DNA of 64,000 nt from IMG/VR virus record IMGVR_UViG_3300031976_000907, positions 1 to 64,000 of that record; one strand, 5' to 3'. Made by a program: the position numbers and the translations under genes. The notes beneath the pieces are model-generated. The model was not told where the DNA came from and made no database searches. It saw only the letters and a list, made by a program, of their open reading frames with translations. This DNA comes from a virus. Each line of letters starts with the position of its first letter. Within the stretch, counting starts at the first letter, position 1. Positions 16,344 through 24,459 of the stretch are shown here, one piece after another.

Positions 16344-16867
16344 TAGATTTCCAGTGTGCGTCTGACAAGACTAGCACTGATCAGGCGAAGCGCTTGAGCG
16401 TAGGTTTGCTTGAATTCAGCGACTTGTTCTTCTGACAGTGCTTTTCTGTGCTGAGTGTCTTCTTTGGAAGAGACACCCCGTTTTTTAAGAGGTTGCAGTA
16501 CCTGATGCGGTAATACGCGGAAGAAATCTTCAGTACGTTTACATTTAATCAAGGCTTGCGTGATGCAGTTATCAACCAGCATGTGTTCGTGGTGATAATC
16601 TTTTTGGGCTTGTAGGTAGTCGTTGGCAGACTCTACAAGATCAGGGTGCAAGCGATTATAGCGAAAGTCTGGAAGCCAATCATTAACTGCATAGGTTTCG
16701 CCTTTGTAGCGGAAGCCGTAGTTAAGATTGCGAGTCTTCTCGGTTTGCTGTTTACACAGTTCGGTAAGTTGTTTGAGTAGCTGCTGCTTACGCGGTTGGT
16801 ACAGCCACTCCATAATATCCTGTTTAAATACGCGCCTAGCTTCAGGCGGATAATAACTTAGGTTCAT
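16343..16867 (-). CDS. Hypothetical protein between helicase and polymerase
   Basis: 174 residues from ATG 16867, which has GGGAG upstream; a longer frame to 16939 only overlaps the helicase. Helical and charged, with a basic C-terminus ending LVRRTLEI. It overlaps the helicase end by 26 bp and couples to the polymerase start, so a replication accessory role is plausible. No family recognised. Confidence 0.65.
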   Translation of the reverse strand: MNLSYYPPEARRVFKQDIMEWLYQPRKQQLLKQLTELCKQQTEKTRNLNYGFRYKGETYAVNDWLPDFRYNRLHPDLVESANDYLQAQKDYHHEHMLVDNCITQALIKCKRTEDFFRVLPHQVLQPLKKRGVSSKEDTQHRKALSEEQVAEFKQTYAQALRLISASLVRRTLEI

Positions 16868-18134
16868 ATTGGATACTCCCGTAATGTGGCGGCAAATTGC
16901 CGTACAGTACGACGCGCTTAGAGGCACGTGATATGGCAACGTATAGCATTCTTGCTACATCGCTACGCTCATAACACTTACCAATATCAGCAAGATCTAT
17001 AAAGACTGTGTCGTATGTACTGCCTTGGCTCTTATGAACCGTACAGGCGTACGGAGGACGCAGATCTAAAAAGTTATCTTTGATATCAAAGTATTTAGTC
17101 CACTCTTTCTTAGCCTTAAAAACTGCCAGTTTTTCTGACACTTTTTGTTGGTCATGTGGCAAGAAAGCCGTGATATCGTTGATCGTTACATACCGTCCTT
17201 CAATGTCGTAACCGCAGTCGCTGTGTGAGACGTGGCTAATGCGAACGATAGAGTCGGTTGGGATGTTCTTTTTATCAGCGATAATAGGTTTGTTGGTTTG
17301 GACGTATTCACCTTTTACGTAGTTTTCGCTCTGTCCAAATAGTTCTTCACGAACGTATTTGTTGTAAGCGTGTACTCGTTGGTTTGTCCAAGCCAGGATG
17401 CGTACTTTGTTGGCGTCAAACTGTGGATCGGTGTATGCCTCATCAATAGCAGCTTTAAAGCTTGCGCCATCAAAGTGGCAGACGTCAGTGTTATTAACAA
17501 TACAGTGTGGAAATTGATTGCTGATGACTGCCGCTTTGTAAGTGTGCGCCAGCTCTTCAATCAAACCACCATTGCGCATTACTGTAGTAAGTTGCGCAGT
17601 TTCTACGCCGTCATTAAAGACGGCTGAAGTACTGTCACTGGTGGGTAATAGTTGGTATGGATCTCCAACGTAAAGAATTTTTGCCCCTCTAGTTTTTGAG
17701 AGTATTTTTCCACGAAGTTCTTCGTTAACAAAACTGGCTTCATCGATGATGATCAGTTCGTTAGTGTACTTCTCGGATTTAGGGGTTTGTTCTAAGCGTT
17801 GCTCTCCTGTCCTGTAGTCGTTTACAACACGTAAGCCAAGTAAGCTGTGGATGGTTGTTGTCTCTTCACCTACTACGTCTTGCAGCACTTGCGCAGCTTT
17901 ACGCGTGGTAGCAGTGAAACGAATGTCTTCTACATGAAACACATCATCAGATAGGGATTTCACCATCATCTGTTTTACCCAGATCATCTGAAGTATGTGG
18001 CGTAGTAAAGTTGTTTTGCCTGTTCCAGCACTACCTTGTAATACAAACTCCCTACGAGAGGGGTTTGCATCAAATACAAATTCAAAGAATTTATCGGAAG
18101 CTGATTGCTGGCAGGCGTTCAGCGTGATTTCCAC
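16842..18134 (-). CDS. SF1 DNA helicase, RecD/Dda-like
   Basis: 430 residues from GTG 18134, chosen because AAGGAG sits 6 nt upstream and the first in-frame ATG (18194) would overlap the VWA gene. Motifs: I GSAGTGKTT (about residue 32), II LIIIDEAS (about 128), III VGDPYQLLPT, IV VMRNGG, V VHKSQGSTYDTVF and VI YVAISRASKR. This is the Dda/RecD2 pattern, a 5'-3' helicase expected to unwind DNA for the adjacent polymerase. Confidence 0.9.
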   Translation of the reverse strand: MEITLNACQQSASDKFFEFVFDANPSRREFVLQGSAGTGKTTLLRHILQMIWVKQMMVKSLSDDVFHVEDIRFTATTRKAAQVLQDVVGEETTTIHSLLGLRVVNDYRTGEQRLEQTPKSEKYTNELIIIDEASFVNEELRGKILSKTRGAKILYVGDPYQLLPTSDSTSAVFNDGVETAQLTTVMRNGGLIEELAHTYKAAVISNQFPHCIVNNTDVCHFDGASFKAAIDEAYTDPQFDANKVRILAWTNQRVHAYNKYVREELFGQSENYVKGEYVQTNKPIIADKKNIPTDSIVRISHVSHSDCGYDIEGRYVTINDITAFLPHDQQKVSEKLAVFKAKKEWTKYFDIKDNFLDLRPPYACTVHKSQGSTYDTVFIDLADIGKCYERSDVARMLYVAISRASKRVVLYGNLPPHYGSIQYEPKLLSA

Positions 18135-18144
18135 GATAAACTCC

Positions 18145-19290
18145 TTATATTGGATATTCGATTTGGCTGCCAAAGGGTTCTTGCCACTGCACATCAGATT
18201 TACGAGAGTGCAATGCCCATATAACTGGCTTCTGAGGATCTTTTAGATGTTCTGTACCAAAGTATCCATCCGTGAAAATGATGGATATGTCTGGTTTACG
18301 TTGATCCAGAATTTCACACACTTCGGTTAAGTCTGTTCCTCCGCCACCTTTAAACTCAAAAGTAAGCAGTTCCTGAGCGGATTCGATTTCGACGATTTGA
18401 TGTACGACGTAATCAAAGTCAATCAGCGTAAGCTTCTTTGGATTAAGGCGGGCAGCAATTTCATAGGTTTCTGATAGAAACGCCTGAAGTTGCTCATTAC
18501 TAATGGATCCACTGGTATCAACGGCTATTACAATCTCGTCTAGTGACTCTGAGTAAAGCGTTGGTAAGTAGAAGTCAGGTAGAAAACGGCGGTTTACTTT
18601 TCGCAGGCTGTAATCATCGGGCGATGTCGCTTTTAAAAAGTTTTCGAGTATCACGCCCCAAGGGAGTTTGGGATGTAATATGTCATCGATCCAGCGCTTT
18701 ATCTCTTTAGGGATAGCGCCAGGATCATCAGATGTCATTTCTGCGCGAACAGACGCTCGAATAATGATGTCTTTAATTTGCTCAGAGACGTCTTGAGACG
18801 TTTCACCTGCAGCATCGTTATTGGTTTCATCCGGTTCTTGTAAGTCAGGTACAAAATCTGGATGTTCAGCATTTTGATCTGGATCTTGTTCAAGAGCTTC
18901 ATACACTTCCTCCGATGACATTTCATCGTAGTTATAATCGAGTAGACCACCTTCAGGCATTTTTAAGCCTTGCTTATCAAGGATCAGGTTAATGACGTAG
19001 TCACACGCCATGTTCCATAAACGGAAGTCACGTTCGTTAACGCGTAGCATGTGCTCGAAAGCAACATGCCATGCTTCATGTAGCAGCAGAAAGATCTGCT
19101 CGTCTTTAGTGAGTGATTCCCAGAACTCTGGGTTGATTATGATATGTGTTCCATTGGTCGCAGCCGTCGGTACACTGTCACTCCACGAGAAGCGTAGAGA
19201 AAACAGTATGGTTGAGATGAACGTACTGTTCGCTTGGATCAGTACATTCATTTTGGCTCGTTCAAGTGATTTCTCTAGCTCAGTATTCAT
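18145..19290 (-). CDS. VWA-like metallopeptidase-domain protein (DUF2201), N4 gp25-like
   Basis: 381 residues. The N-terminal DUF2201 part has a zinc-protease-like HEAWHVAFEH (about 71-80); a long acidic linker (about 115-165) follows; the C-terminal part is a VWA-like domain with a MIDAS-type DTSGS (about 253). It pairs with the MoxR ATPase 9 bp upstream, an arrangement conserved in N4-like phages and widespread in bacteria, where MoxR/VWA pairs act as chaperone or metal-insertion machines. GAGG ribosome binding site. Whether the HExxH is catalytic is unknown. Confidence 0.85.
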   Translation of the reverse strand: MNTELEKSLERAKMNVLIQANSTFISTILFSLRFSWSDSVPTAATNGTHIIINPEFWESLTKDEQIFLLLHEAWHVAFEHMLRVNERDFRLWNMACDYVINLILDKQGLKMPEGGLLDYNYDEMSSEEVYEALEQDPDQNAEHPDFVPDLQEPDETNNDAAGETSQDVSEQIKDIIIRASVRAEMTSDDPGAIPKEIKRWIDDILHPKLPWGVILENFLKATSPDDYSLRKVNRRFLPDFYLPTLYSESLDEIVIAVDTSGSISNEQLQAFLSETYEIAARLNPKKLTLIDFDYVVHQIVEIESAQELLTFEFKGGGGTDLTEVCEILDQRKPDISIIFTDGYFGTEHLKDPQKPVIWALHSRKSDVQWQEPFGSQIEYPI

Positions 19291-19299
19291 GGTTTACCT

Positions 19300-20322
19300 C
19301 TAGGCAAAGAACTCGACTGCCTTATCATCAATCCACTTCGATACTGAAGCGTGTGAGAATAGGGCAGGTGTGCGTTTAATCGCACCTCGTAGAGTGATGT
19401 GCTGGAATTCAGGAGGTAGTCGCTCAACATACTCCATTAGTTTCTCGGCGTTATCTGGGTTCATGTGTGCGCCTACCGCACCTGCTACTGCGTAGCGTGT
19501 GCTCGGCTCACTAGGCACAATTGTTCCAGTAGGGTTTGAGATGATGCTTGAGATTTTAGGTAGCTGTTCAAATTCTCGACAGAATGCTACGAACTCTCGC
19601 GCAACACCTTCAGACACTGTGCCTGCAATGAGTGCAATTTTGGATTGATCAATCTCTTTCCAGTTCTTGATCAAACGTGACACGAATTCCCATGTACGAG
19701 GACATGCGAAGGTTCTATCGTTGTGTGATGGGCTGAACTGATAAAGGTTGTTTGGTTTGAACTCGATGTAAGAGGTTACACGAGTATCTATGTGTGCTTT
19801 ATGTGCCCACTCAAGCCATGCTTCAAAGTCAGTAGACAGTTCTAAGTGAACAAGTCGTGACTGCATAGCAGTTGATAGACGGTTCACAATAGCGTTGTCG
19901 GTTTGCAAGTTACCTGCACACATGACAATGACGTTAGGGTGAAGCTTATGTAAGCCCACCATACGATCAAGTGTCAGTTTGTATGCGGCTGCTTGAACTG
20001 CCATTGGTGCTGAGTTGAACTCATCTAAAAACAGTAACCAACCATCTTTACCATCAGGCAGACTATCTGTTTCTAGTGGGAAGGTGTTCATTGGCGCGTA
20101 AGACGCTTTATCACCTTCAACTCTTGGGAAGCCTAGTAGATCTGTTGGATCACATTGGCTTAGACGCATATCAATGACGTCTAGGTTATATTCTTTGGCA
20201 ATGTCGTAAACAATGCTCGATTTACCAATACCTGGTGAGCCTGTGAGCATCGGTACAAGCCGTGCTTTGAGGCAATCAACAAGTAGCTCAGTGGCTTGTT
20301 TAGTGTTAACTGTGATGCTCAT
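19300..20322 (-). CDS. MoxR-type AAA+ ATPase, N4 gp24-like
   Basis: 340 residues from ATG 20322 (AGGAGG 4 nt upstream). Walker A GSPGIGKSS (about residue 28), MoxR-style Walker B with LLFLDEFNSAP (about 88) and a sensor 1 region NVIVMCAGNLQTDN (about 120). Partner of the VWA protein immediately downstream. In N4 the homologous pair is made early; its target is unresolved. Confidence 0.9.
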   Translation of the reverse strand: MSITVNTKQATELLVDCLKARLVPMLTGSPGIGKSSIVYDIAKEYNLDVIDMRLSQCDPTDLLGFPRVEGDKASYAPMNTFPLETDSLPDGKDGWLLFLDEFNSAPMAVQAAAYKLTLDRMVGLHKLHPNVIVMCAGNLQTDNAIVNRLSTAMQSRLVHLELSTDFEAWLEWAHKAHIDTRVTSYIEFKPNNLYQFSPSHNDRTFACPRTWEFVSRLIKNWKEIDQSKIALIAGTVSEGVAREFVAFCREFEQLPKISSIISNPTGTIVPSEPSTRYAVAGAVGAHMNPDNAEKLMEYVERLPPEFQHITLRGAIKRTPALFSHASVSKWIDDKAVEFFA

Positions 20323-20330
20323 AGTTCCTC

Positions 20331-20702
20331 CTACCACCAAGGGTGGTAATAAATGGTTTTACCTTCGTTTAACAATCGCTCGATGTCGGGAATGATGTCG
20401 TTCACAAGCTCTCTGGCTTGATCAGATTCCCAATCATCGTCAGCGTAGGTAATAAAGTGATTCGCCCAGTTCTTCACATCGCTGATAGCATCAGGTGTGA
20501 TGGGAATTAGGCTGCAATTTATATCGCTATCGACTTCATGGTCGTTATCCCAAAACGTTTGGGCTTCTGCGATGAAGTCATTAAGTGAGTGAAATTTACG
20601 GTGATACCCGACATCACCTAGTTCGTGCTCGTAGCCTGTCAGTGAGGCTTCAAGCTTCTCTTTAGGGGTTGGTCCAGATAACCAGTATTGGTCGAGTCCC
20701 AT
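20331..20702 (-). CDS. Conserved phage hypothetical protein of the MGLDQY type
   Basis: 123 residues beginning MGLDQYWLSG, a start shared by a family of small phage proteins with a YHRKFHSLNDFI-like segment in the middle (here residues 33-44). Acidic and Trp-rich C-terminus (YYHPWW). AAGGAG ribosome binding site. Function unknown. Confidence 0.7.
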   Translation of the reverse strand: MGLDQYWLSGPTPKEKLEASLTGYEHELGDVGYHRKFHSLNDFIAEAQTFWDNDHEVDSDINCSLIPITPDAISDVKNWANHFITYADDDWESDQARELVNDIIPDIERLLNEGKTIYYHPWW

Positions 20703-20717
20703 GTGAATCTCCTTAAA

Positions 20718-20745
20718 AGCAAAAACCCACCGGAGGTGGGCTTTA
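20718..20745 (-). terminator. Intrinsic terminator
   Basis: CCCACC-GGA-GGTGGG followed on the minus strand by TTTTTGCTTTT. It overlaps the 3' end of the HTH/AT-hook gene and precedes the ribosome binding site of the next gene. Confidence 0.75.
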
Positions 20746-21066
20746 CTGTTGTTTAATCCAAGGCTGTGTCAGTGCCAGTTTTCTAGCTGGGCTGAGCGTG
20801 TCCATAAAGGAAGGCGGATGCCGTGTATTATCTTTGGATTTACGCCCCCGTTTCTTGGGCTTGTAATGGCTTGGGCGATCTTCGGAAGTGGTATTAGGGT
20901 TAATACTGAGGTTGTACATAGTGGCGTACACGCAGACTGTCGATGCACTCACACCGTAGATCTTAGCGATGTCTACGTATCGATAGTGCAAGTTTAAGTA
21001 GTTTTGGATGGTTCCGTCTTCGCATGCCATTTTAAATTTAGCAACGCGTTCTTTGCGTGTAGCCAT
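20743..21066 (-). CDS. HTH protein with AT-hook-like basic segment
   Basis: 107 residues. HTH at about 29-50 (YVDIAKIYGVSASTVCVYAT) followed by a basic AT-hook-like motif KPKKRGRKSKD (about 69-79). AGGAGGTAAC ribosome binding site. A small DNA-binding regulator in the middle-gene cluster; target unknown. Confidence 0.68.
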   Translation of the reverse strand: MATRKERVAKFKMACEDGTIQNYLNLHYRYVDIAKIYGVSASTVCVYATMYNLSINPNTTSEDRPSHYKPKKRGRKSKDNTRHPPSFMDTLSPARKLALTQPWIKQQ

Positions 21067-21074
21067 GTTACCTC

Positions 21075-21392
21075 CTAGTGTAACTCTTGCTCATCTAAGT
21101 CACCGTCAAGGTAGCTACCTAAGATGGCGGCTAATCGACTGGTGTCGTAGTTGGTTTCTTTGAGATGGTCGAAACATTCGTTGATCTCAGAGAGCAGAAG
21201 TGCTGCTAGGAATGGATCAGTTACGATTGAGTCGTCTCGGTGGTTGTAGCGCGTGCAGCTAATGATTTGATCAGCATCCAGAGTGTCTTGCTCCACCTCA
21301 TAAATAGCTTCATGGATAGAGTTAGCGTTGATCTGATGCATGGTGTAAGTTTTGCGATCATCAGTGGTGTAGATCCTGTACATGTACTTCAT
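21075..21392 (-). CDS. Hypothetical acidic protein, 105 residues
   Basis: Begins MKYMYRIYTTDDRKTYTMHQ; an N-terminal beta region and an acidic helical C-terminus. Its start overlaps the end of the upstream 73-residue gene; AGGAG lies 13 nt upstream, slightly far, so M4 (21383) is an alternative start. No family recognised. Confidence 0.6.
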   Translation of the reverse strand: MKYMYRIYTTDDRKTYTMHQINANSIHEAIYEVEQDTLDADQIISCTRYNHRDDSIVTDPFLAALLLSEINECFDHLKETNYDTSRLAAILGSYLDGDLDEQELH

Positions 21393-21582
21393 GGTTTTTA
21401 ATTAGCTCCTGTACGTGTTTGATAAGCGTGTTGTGATACACGTCGATGGCTTCATTGATGTCATGTCGGTGACTATCTGTGAGCACGGTGTGTGCCAGTT
21501 CTAGAGCCTCATCAAGGCTGCTTAGAGTAGGCGACAGGCGGAATTTCATTTGTTCGAGTTGGGTTTGTAGGTTCATAGGCAT
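21361..21582 (-). CDS. Small helical hypothetical protein
   Basis: 73 residues, helical, His-rich C-terminus (HEVHVQDLHH). Start at 21582 or 21576; neither has a strong ribosome binding site. A perfect hairpin GCTGCC-GGA-GGCAGC (21607-21621) lies 25 bp upstream. Confidence 0.55.
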   Translation of the reverse strand: MPMNLQTQLEQMKFRLSPTLSSLDEALELAHTVLTDSHRHDINEAIDVYHNTLIKHVQELIKNHEVHVQDLHH

Positions 21583-21632
21583 TCATAGAGGTTAGTTATC
21601 AAGACAGCTGCCGGAGGCAGCCGTTTAGGGAA

Positions 21633-21660
21633 TAAAAAAAAAGCCACCCGAAGGTGGCTA
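21633..21660 (-). terminator. Strong intrinsic terminator
   Basis: AGCCACC-CGAA-GGTGGCT with nine U residues on the minus-strand transcript, right after the alphaCTD-like gene. Confidence 0.9.
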
Positions 21661-21664
21661 ATTG

Positions 21665-22126
21665 TTATGGTCGTTTATTCATTTTGGGCTTTTCGGTAAA
21701 CCAGTAAGTGTTACCTTGGCTGTCGAAGCAAGCCCAAGTAGCATCTGGCGGTGCGTCATCCCAATTGGGTGCATAAGGTTTAACTCTTGCATTATCGATC
21801 CACTCAAGAATCTCATCGAGGGATTTGCGCCCTAAATTAGGGATTTCAGCAAAGTCATAGCCAGCATTAAATGCGTTAAGTACTTCCTCTTTTGTGTGGA
21901 AGTCATAACTACGTAAAGCGTTTGCAGCACGTGTAGATAGTTCAGCTTGTAATGGAGTTTGCGGGTAGCGTGACGGGCGTAAGTGGGATCGAACTAACTC
22001 TCCTACCCGTTGTGCTGTGATGCCAAAATGTGCGCCTATTTGCCCATAGGTAAACCCATTTTGATACATTTCAGCCATAGCTTCTCTACGTGCTAAGCTT
22101 TTTTGTTTAATCTCAAGCGCCTTCAT
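21665..22126 (-). CDS. HTH protein fused to an RNA polymerase alphaCTD-like domain
   Basis: 153 residues. Residues about 18-48 form a sigma region 4-like HTH (MYQNGFTYGQIGAHFGITAQ). Residues about 60-112 closely follow the C-terminal domain of bacterial RNAP alpha: ELSTRAANALR corresponds to ELTVRSANCLK and IPNLGRKSLDEI to TPNLGKKSLTEI. The alpha DNA-contact residues R265, N268, G296, K298 and S299 all have counterparts (R66, N69, G99, K101, S102). A soluble C-terminal tail follows. GAGG ribosome binding site; directly downstream of RNAP2. A phage transcription factor is the obvious inference. Confidence 0.8.
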   Translation of the reverse strand: MKALEIKQKSLARREAMAEMYQNGFTYGQIGAHFGITAQRVGELVRSHLRPSRYPQTPLQAELSTRAANALRSYDFHTKEEVLNAFNAGYDFAEIPNLGRKSLDEILEWIDNARVKPYAPNWDDAPPDATWACFDSQGNTYWFTEKPKMNKRP

Positions 22127-22142
22127 AAAGTTCGGTTCCTCT

Positions 22143-22167
22143 AAAAAATATGCCCTCCGAAGAGGGC
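22143..22167 (-). terminator. Intrinsic terminator after RNAP2
   Basis: GCCCTC-CGAA-GAGGGC followed on the minus strand by ATATTTTTTA, between RNAP2 and the alphaCTD-like gene. Confidence 0.85.
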
Positions 22168-22193
22168 GAAGTATATCAGCATTGCTGAGAGGC

Positions 22194-23390
22194 TTAACTC
22201 AATGCGTAATTGCTGTTAGCAATATACGTGGAGAGATTTGGTTCAAATTTGTTGATATGAACGTGGTAGCCACGTACTTGTGAGAGCAGATCAGAGAGTA
22301 ATTCACTGTCAGCCAGTTCACAGAACATGTCACGGTACGTTTCACGCAGTCTTTGCATATTGTTAGGGTGGCATTTGAATTCATCATGTACACACACAAC
22401 AGGGAAGGGCTTATGCGTTAGACACTTTTCAATCATTGCTTTTAAGCGAATGAGCGTACTAAAGCTGTAAGCCACTAGGTTGGTATGATTGATCTCATCG
22501 ACAAGCTTTAAGCTTACGAATTCAGACGTATCGACAACTGCAATCTCAATATCTTGTAGATACTCATCCAGTAGCTCGTGAACACGAGTCAATTGGGCTG
22601 GATTGTAGTTACAGCGACGATTCATCTCACGCACTAACATACCGTCAATTGAGTGGACAATGTTAGCGGCGATCGACAAGCCTGATTCAGTGCCTACGTT
22701 CTCATAGAAGCGGTGAGTGAACGTCATGTGATCGAGTTCATCGATCTCTACTTTCACATCGACTGCGTCCATTACCTTACATTTGGCTTCAAAGCCATCA
22801 GGTAGAACCCATTCATGGCTCAATTCGAACGGTTGCCAAGATTCAAGCAGTTTATCCATGACATCGACTGCACCAGGAGCGATAGTCGCTTGTGCCTGGT
22901 AGAAGCATTCCAGTTCTACAGTATCTTCACCAAAGATCTCTTTTGGCTTCGCATTAGAGCCATAGAAGTGAGTCATTAGAGCTTGTTTAACGTCTTTACG
23001 TGCTGGCGCTACAGATACGCCATGCTGTTTAAGCAAGTCGTTCATTACAGCAGTGCAATGCGTGTAGATATCAGCACGAGTGGTAGGATCAATCAGTCCT
23101 GTATTGGTACATGTCTCTGGATCACCAATGAGCGTACCCATTATTTGTAATCCGCTACTGCAAGCGTCCAGACCCACCATGTGTCCGGTTGGTTGTCCAT
23201 TTTGAGCAGCACGAAGTGCCATCACACCGGCTAGAAACAGTGGAGCGTCATCTGCTTTATCAATGAGTCCTTCTAGCTCATCAATGTGGGTATCAACCCA
23301 AGCAATACGGGCTTCAAACAGCTCTTTGTCCATACCAAAGGCGTTCGCAATATCAATCTTGATGTATTCGAATCCAGTAAATGTTTGCAT
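22194..23390 (-). CDS. RNA polymerase II subunit 2 (N4 gp16-like), catalytic part of a split T7-like RNAP
   Basis: 398 residues from ATG 23390 (GGAG upstream), close to N4 gp16 in size. It holds the catalytic half of a single-subunit RNAP: motif A GLDACSSGLQ (Asp about 74), motif B RKDVKQALMTHFYGS (Lys and Tyr, about 130-140) and motif C VHDEF (Asp about 336). With RNAP1, encoded 1 kb upstream, it should form the heterodimeric enzyme that transcribes middle genes in N4. A terminator hairpin lies just in front of its ribosome binding site. Confidence 0.92.
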   Translation of the reverse strand: MQTFTGFEYIKIDIANAFGMDKELFEARIAWVDTHIDELEGLIDKADDAPLFLAGVMALRAAQNGQPTGHMVGLDACSSGLQIMGTLIGDPETCTNTGLIDPTTRADIYTHCTAVMNDLLKQHGVSVAPARKDVKQALMTHFYGSNAKPKEIFGEDTVELECFYQAQATIAPGAVDVMDKLLESWQPFELSHEWVLPDGFEAKCKVMDAVDVKVEIDELDHMTFTHRFYENVGTESGLSIAANIVHSIDGMLVREMNRRCNYNPAQLTRVHELLDEYLQDIEIAVVDTSEFVSLKLVDEINHTNLVAYSFSTLIRLKAMIEKCLTHKPFPVVCVHDEFKCHPNNMQRLRETYRDMFCELADSELLSDLLSQVRGYHVHINKFEPNLSTYIANSNYALS

Positions 23391-23404
23391 AGGTTTCTCC
23401 TCAC

Positions 23405-23427
23405 AAAAGGGCACGGAGGTGCCCCTT
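23405..23427 (-). terminator. Terminator hairpin directly in front of RNAP2
   Basis: GGGCAC-GGAG-GTGCCC followed on the minus strand by TTTTGTGAGGAG, so the U-run runs into the RNAP2 ribosome binding site. Possible attenuation point between the early small genes and RNAP2. Confidence 0.65.
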
Positions 23428-23442
23428 GATTGTCCGGTTTAG

Positions 23443-23634
23443 TTATTCCATGAAATGGTTGGTTTGTTTGCGTAGCGCAACGATTTCTTGATCGATTTGG
23501 GCGATCTTTCGCTTATCTTGGTAGTAAGCTTGCCCATCTGCGTAAGGCAGTACCTCTAAGATGCTTTTTCTCTGTTTTTCCAGACTGGAAATCTTGTTTG
23601 AGAGTTCAGTCAGTACTGCTTGGTAATTACTCAT
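23443..23634 (-). CDS. Small coiled-coil protein
   Basis: 63 residues, predicted as a helical hairpin (LTELSNKISSLEKQRKSIL ... IAQIDQEIVALRKQ). GGAG ribosome binding site; overlaps the stop of the upstream gene. Lies between RNAP1 and RNAP2. Function unknown. Confidence 0.62.
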   Translation of the reverse strand: MSNYQAVLTELSNKISSLEKQRKSILEVLPYADGQAYYQDKRKIAQIDQEIVALRKQTNHFME

Positions 23635-23822
23635 GCTTTGTTCTCCGTCGTTAATTCACGCAGTAGATGTTCATTGCCATCAGCATCGTAGTACTGAACG
23701 CACAATTGCTGGTTCCAATACAGTTCTTGCAGATATACAAAGACTGTTTTGTCACTCACAATGTCGCCTTCATCGAACTCCAGTTCGACAACGGCTCGAA
23801 TATATTGTTTGGCTTGTTTCAT
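23631..23822 (-). CDS. Small hypothetical protein
   Basis: 63 residues, mixed alpha/beta, many aromatics (VFVYLQELYWNQQLCVQYYD). The leader GAGGGTGTATG is shared with the next two genes upstream. Start overlaps the upstream stop. Function unknown. Confidence 0.6.
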   Translation of the reverse strand: MKQAKQYIRAVVELEFDEGDIVSDKTVFVYLQELYWNQQLCVQYYDADGNEHLLRELTTENKA

Positions 23823-24010
23823 ACACCCTCTTCGTCGTCTTCAATCTCTATTAATTTAGGTTTTGATAAGTTATTGATGGATGCACCTCGATAAGCACTA
23901 GAAGCCGCTTCGTACATCCGTAACAACTCATCATCAGCAACGGTAAGTGCATGCCGTGGTGAATCAGCTTCCACAAACATCATTAGGTTTACTCGATAGA
24001 TTTTCTTCAT
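23819..24010 (-). CDS. Small hypothetical protein, acidic tail
   Basis: 63 residues with MKKIYRVNLMMFVEADSPRHALTVADDE, a pattern of small phage proteins, and an acidic tail (IEIEDDEEGV). AGGAGGGTGT ribosome binding site. Function unknown. Confidence 0.6.
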   Translation of the reverse strand: MKKIYRVNLMMFVEADSPRHALTVADDELLRMYEAASSAYRGASINNLSKPKLIEIEDDEEGV

Positions 24011-24018
24011 ACACCCTC

Positions 24019-24459
24019 CTACTTAATGGCAGTAAGGATTTTGTCGAGCTTGCCTGACTTTTCTAGCTCAGCCAGAGAAGACATTGCAGCTTCGGCACGC
24101 TCTAATAGAGCAACCATGCGTTCAAGACGCTCAAAGTTGGCAGTCTTTTCAATGCGCTGCACTCCATCTGAGATCCTTTGATAGGCGTCACGGACTTTGC
24201 CTGATACTTGCTTTACAGATTCAGTAATGGCTTTTTCTGATTGAGTGACGTCATCTGTACGTTGACGAATCACTTCTAAGTATTTATCTAGTTGCTCTGT
24301 TGCGTTGTTTAGATCATTGCTCATTTTTTTCACCCGTTTGGTTAAGTAGTTGCCAGCTTTGTCATCGTTTAGCATCGAAACGATAGCTTTAGTCACTGTT
24401 GTTTCTGCGAACAACGGTTCACCGCGTTCGATCTTCTCTATGCCGTTGTATTCGTACAT
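24019..24459 (-). CDS. Coiled-coil protein encoded between the RNAP subunits
   Basis: 146 residues. After a 35-residue head, residues about 45-140 are continuous heptad-like helix (MSNDLNNATEQLDKYLEVIR ... LERMVALLERAEAAMSSLAE). The ATG lies inside the end of the RNAP1 gene with GGAGGG 4 nt upstream, so it is translationally coupled to RNAP1. Could be an accessory factor of the polymerase or a structural adaptor; inference only. Confidence 0.65.
   Translation of the reverse strand: MYEYNGIEKIERGEPLFAETTVTKAIVSMLNDDKAGNYLTKRVKKMSNDLNNATEQLDKYLEVIRQRTDDVTQSEKAITESVKQVSGKVRDAYQRISDGVQRIEKTANFERLERMVALLERAEAAMSSLAELEKSGKLDKILTAIK

Noticed and set aside
21607-21621. GCTGCC-GGA-GGCAGC hairpin as a fourth virion RNAP promoter
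   Set aside because: The GGA triloop matches N4, but the flanking CCnnACCT block of the three early motifs is missing and the preceding sequence lacks the CC start; kept only as a hairpin.
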